Made by a program: the position numbers and the translations under genes
NCBI GenBank assembly: GCA_946481195.1
Contig: CAMLNG010000158.1
Coordinates: 1 to 7,952 of the forward strand
Direction of reading: 5' to 3'
Length of the DNA: 7,952 bases
Source: an uncultured Chromatiaceae bacterium
GTDB lineage: Bacteria > Pseudomonadota > Gammaproteobacteria > Enterobacterales > Alteromonadaceae
Notes under the pieces: model-generated
The model's database searches: none
What the model was told of the DNA's origin: nothing
The model's input: the letters and a program-made list of their open reading frames with translations, nothing else
Part shown: positions 5,702 to 7,952 of the stretch, piece by piece
Numbering within the stretch: position 1 is the stretch's first letter
Layout of the letters: every line of letters starts with the position of its first letter

Positions 5702-7145
5702 GCCGTCCCGGCCATCATTGCGGCAACAACAGCGGCCATTGTCGCTCGCCACCCGGGTGATGTTATTTGTCGCCGCCGCCGTTTTGCTCTGCGCCGGCTT
5801 ACTGGCGACTATGCTGCAAAATTCCATCGAGACGCATTTTGCCGAACAGGACGCCGGCGAACTGCAGGCGGTGGCACATTCGGTGCTGCATACGCTGCAA
5901 GACCCGGCGCTACAGCCACAGCAACATCATGCCAGCCTGCATCAGGTCTTAACCGGCCATCATCAGACATATTATCTGGTTTTAGATGCAAGCCAAAAAC
6001 CGGCGCTCAGTGCCGATGGCGCTGATTTAACACCGTTGTTAAGTCTGACCCGGCCTGTCAGTCAGATCACCCCGGCCGATCTTGTCAGCTGGGATCAGGG
6101 CGAACACACCTATCGCGGTGCGATTTTGCAGGGCCCCGACGGCCAACAGATCGCAGTGGCGATGGAAATGGAGTTTCACCTGCATTATCTGCATCTGCTG
6201 CGCTGGACTTTGTGGCTGACCATCGCCGGCGCTGTGGCGCTGATTTTATTAGCGGCCTGGTTTGGTGTGCGTCAGGGCTTGTTGCCCCTGCGCCTGCTCA
6301 GCAGTGATATCCGCCAAATCAGCACAGAAAAATTGCATTTGCGACTGGAGCCTGGTCAGGTGCCGGCGGAACTGTCTGAGCTGGTGCAAAGTTTTAATCA
6401 GATGATTGAAAACCTGCAGCAGGGCTTCAGCCGGTTGTCGGAGTTTTCCGCCGACATCGCGCATGAACTGCGGACTCCACTCAGTAACCTGATCACCCAG
6501 ACCCAGGTCAGCCTCAGCAAAGAACGTAGCCTCGATGAATATCGCGAACTGCTGTATTCCAATCTGGAAGAGCAGGAACGGCTGGCGAAAATGGTCAGCG
6601 ATATGCTGTGGCTGGCGAAGACTGACCATGGTCTGATTAGACTGCAGCCGGAAGCGGTCGCCTTAGAGCCGCTCTGTCTGCAGCTGTTTGAGTTTTTTGA
6701 ATTCATCGCCGACGAGCGCAATATCCGGCTGCAGTATCAGGGCCCTATAGTCTCACTGCAGGCCGACAAAGTGATGTTGCAACGGGCCTTGTCGAACCTG
6801 CTTTCCAATGCCATCCGCCATGCCGACGCCGACAGCACTGTCGCAGTGCGGGTTCGTGTACTGTCACAGCAGCTGGAGATTTCTATCCGCAACAGCGGGC
6901 CATTGATTGCACCTGAGCATTTGCCGCGGCTGTTTGAACGCTTTTACCGCGCCGATCCTTCACGGCAGCGCCACAGTGAAGGGGCTGGTCTCGGCCTTTC
7001 GATGGTGCAGTCGATAGTGGCGCTGCACGGTGGCACAATCAGCGCGGTGTCTGAGCCGGATGGCGGGCAGCATCCTGGTCATGGCAACACCGATTTTATC
7101 CTGCACTGGCCTCTGGACAAGCCCTCGCAGAACCGGCTAAGTTAG
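5685..7145 (+). CDS. Heavy-metal-type sensor histidine kinase, CusS-like
   Basis: This 486-residue protein starts at 5685 behind GGAGGT and overlaps the regulator gene by 17 nt, so translation is coupled. Membrane segments lie at about 22-44 and 171-194, enclosing a periplasmic sensor of about 125 residues. Then come a HAMP linker (195-248), the phospho-acceptor H260 in [16 protein letters not shown], and an ATPase domain with N-box NLLSNA (371-376), a G1 variant RNSGP (402-406), F-box [10 protein letters not shown] (415-424) and G2 GAGLGL (433-438). The sensor is rich in histidine: H51 in the family motif [10 protein letters not shown]81, H82, H86, H92, H93, and H165, H167, H170 next to the second membrane helix. 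H51 and the H165/H167 cluster fall where CusS-type kinases hold metal ligands, supporting metal sensing. The partner is the upstream regulator. Confidence 0.93.
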   Translation: MPTPAEPSRPSLRQQQRPLSLATRVMLFVAAAVLLCAGLLATMLQNSIETHFAEQDAGELQAVAHSVLHTLQDPALQPQQHHASLHQVLTGHHQTYYLVLDASQKPALSADGADLTPLLSLTRPVSQITPADLVSWDQGEHTYRGAILQGPDGQQIAVAMEMEFHLHYLHLLRWTLWLTIAGAVALILLAAWFGVRQGLLPLRLLSSDIRQISTEKLHLRLEPGQVPAELSELVQSFNQMIENLQQGFSRLSEFSADIAHELRTPLSNLITQTQVSLSKERSLDEYRELLYSNLEEQERLAKMVSDMLWLAKTDHGLIRLQPEAVALEPLCLQLFEFFEFIADERNIRLQYQGPIVSLQADKVMLQRALSNLLSNAIRHADADSTVAVRVRVLSQQLEISIRNSGPLIAPEHLPRLFERFYRADPSRQRHSEGAGLGLSMVQSIVALHGGTISAVSEPDGGQHPGHGNTDFILHWPLDKPSQNRLS

Positions 7146-7170
7146 CTGACGCTGGATAATTGTCCGGCGC

Positions 7171-7187
7171 TGTCATTTGAACGTCAT
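7171..7187. promoter_or_regulatory. Direct repeat TGTCAT-N5-CGTCAT before the lpxO-like gene
   Basis: TGTCAT (7171-7176) and CGTCAT (7182-7187) are 11 bases apart, the one-turn spacing of OmpR-family binding sites. The same two hexamers with the same spacing occur upstream of the response regulator gene (4918-4923 and 4929-4934). A -10-like TATGCG lies at 7203-7208. It is a candidate site for the adjacent regulator. Confidence 0.5.
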
Positions 7188-7265
7188 CCACCTGTGCTGA
7201 GCTATGCGACTACGAACTTGTGCGGTCGGCGAGACACAGGCATAACAAAAACAATAAGGAACTTT

Positions 7266-7952
7266 ATGCTGTTCACGTTATTTATTCTCTGCTGGTTTTC
7301 TGCCGCGATTTTTTATGTCTATCAGGTCCGTGGCGATGCCCGTTATCAGAGTTTCAGTCAGTATTTGCGTAAAAGCTGGCCGATTTTTGCCCCCTTTAAC
7401 TGTGTGTTGTACCTGTTCACCCAGCGCAAAGCACAAGGCGCTTATATCGATCCGGCACAGTATAAAAATCTGCATTTAATTCAGCAGCATTACCCGACTA
7501 TTCTGGCCGAAGCCAAAGCGCTGTTTGACAACAAAGCGTTTTGCCAGACCAATGAACCCGGCAGCCCGGGTTATTATGACGTCGGTTTCCGTACTTTTTT
7601 TAAGTACGGCTGGAGCAAGTTTTATCTGTGTTGGTACGGTTATCAGCACGAAAGCGCAAAAAAAACCTGCCCGCAGACGCTGGCGATTTTGCAGCAAATT
7701 CCGGAGATCAAAGGCGCGATGTTTTCGATTTTGCCGCCGCACTCGCAGCTGACTATTCACTCAGACCCGCTGGCTTGTTCCCTGCGTTACCATTTTGGCC
7801 TGATGGTGCCGAATTCACCGGACTGTTTTATCAACGTCGATGGCAAAGCCGCACACTGGCGCGATGGTGAGGCCTTTATTTTTGATGAAACCTTCCCGCA
7901 TTTTGTCCGCAATGACACGGATCAATATCGCCTGATCCTGATGTGCGACATC
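7266..7952 (+). CDS. lpxO: LpxO-like lipid A hydroxylase (Asp/Asn beta-hydroxylase family), 3' end missing
   Basis: The frame runs open from the ATG at 7266 (AAGGAA upstream) to the right edge: 229 residues are present, and the family usually has about 300. A single N-terminal membrane helix (about 1-20, LFTLFILCWFSAAIFYVY) is followed by FAPFNCVLYLF, GFRTFFKYGWSKFYLCWYG and CPQTLAIL, all typical of LpxO. The Fe(II)/2-oxoglutarate site is visible as H165-S-D167 in a segment close to the family's H-x-DP-x(3)-SLRYH-x-GL, with H212 in FDETFPHFVRN and R222 for the co-substrate. LpxO hydroxylates the secondary acyl chain of lipid A at the cytoplasmic face of the inner membrane, altering the outer membrane. 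Lipid A as the substrate here is inferred from similarity. Its position behind a metal-type two-component system suggests envelope remodelling under stress. The downstream end and neighbours are not visible. Confidence 0.9.
   Translation, partial: MLFTLFILCWFSAAIFYVYQVRGDARYQSFSQYLRKSWPIFAPFNCVLYLFTQRKAQGAYIDPAQYKNLHLIQQHYPTILAEAKALFDNKAFCQTNEPGSPGYYDVGFRTFFKYGWSKFYLCWYGYQHESAKKTCPQTLAILQQIPEIKGAMFSILPPHSQLTIHSDPLACSLRYHFGLMVPNSPDCFINVDGKAAHWRDGEAFIFDETFPHFVRNDTDQYRLILMCDI

Noticed and set aside
5498..5827. 109-residue minus-strand frame opposite the regulator/kinase junction
   Set aside because: Antisense shadow of two well-supported genes.
7278..7760. Minus-strand frames opposite the LpxO-like gene
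   Set aside because: The plus-strand frame is open through the window end and carries the full set of LpxO motifs; the minus frames show none.

Overview
The window reads like the chromosome of a gammaproteobacterium, most likely from the Rheinheimera/Alishewanella/Arsukibacterium neighbourhood. This is inferred from mid-range GC and from YigI, RarD, LpxO and CusRS-type proteins that look gammaproteobacterial. The genus is a guess made without a database search.

Left part, minus strand (positions 2573 down to 1). A short gene, overlooked by usual length cut-offs, encodes a 39-residue peptide (2454-2573) with an acidic N-terminal part and a very hydrophobic C-terminal tail. It is followed by a perfect 12-bp hairpin (2416-2445). 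Next come an unrecognised 239-residue protein, a cupin-fold protein with a three-histidine metal site, and a predicted lipoprotein. The last three are packed tightly (9-nt gap, then a 14-nt overlap), as in an operon. The layout of small peptide, hairpin, putative metalloenzyme and membrane-anchored protein suggests a peptide-modification (RiPP-like) or peptide-handling system that I cannot match to a known class. This is the most interesting part of the window. After a hairpin-rich gap of 184 bases, the 5' end of rarD runs off the left edge.

Middle part. Divergent from the peptide gene, an AT-rich 322-bp region separates it from a WYL-domain (YafY-type) regulator. A VOC-fold (EhpR/bleomycin-resistance-like) protein lies just downstream on the plus strand, with a 17-bp palindrome in front of it that could be the regulator's operator. 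Convergent to this pair is yigI, an acyl-CoA thioesterase. The gap between them contains four copies of a 26-bp palindromic repeat arranged as two pairs.

Right part, plus strand. A CusR/CopR-like response regulator and its CusS-like histidine kinase overlap by 17 nt. They are preceded by a perfect ATGACAATATTGTCAT box typical of copper-type regulators. An LpxO-like lipid A hydroxylase follows and is cut by the right edge. The promoter regions of the regulator gene and the lpxO-like gene share a direct-repeat pattern, TGTCAT-N5-CGTCAT, so the two-component system may control itself and an outer-membrane lipid modification.
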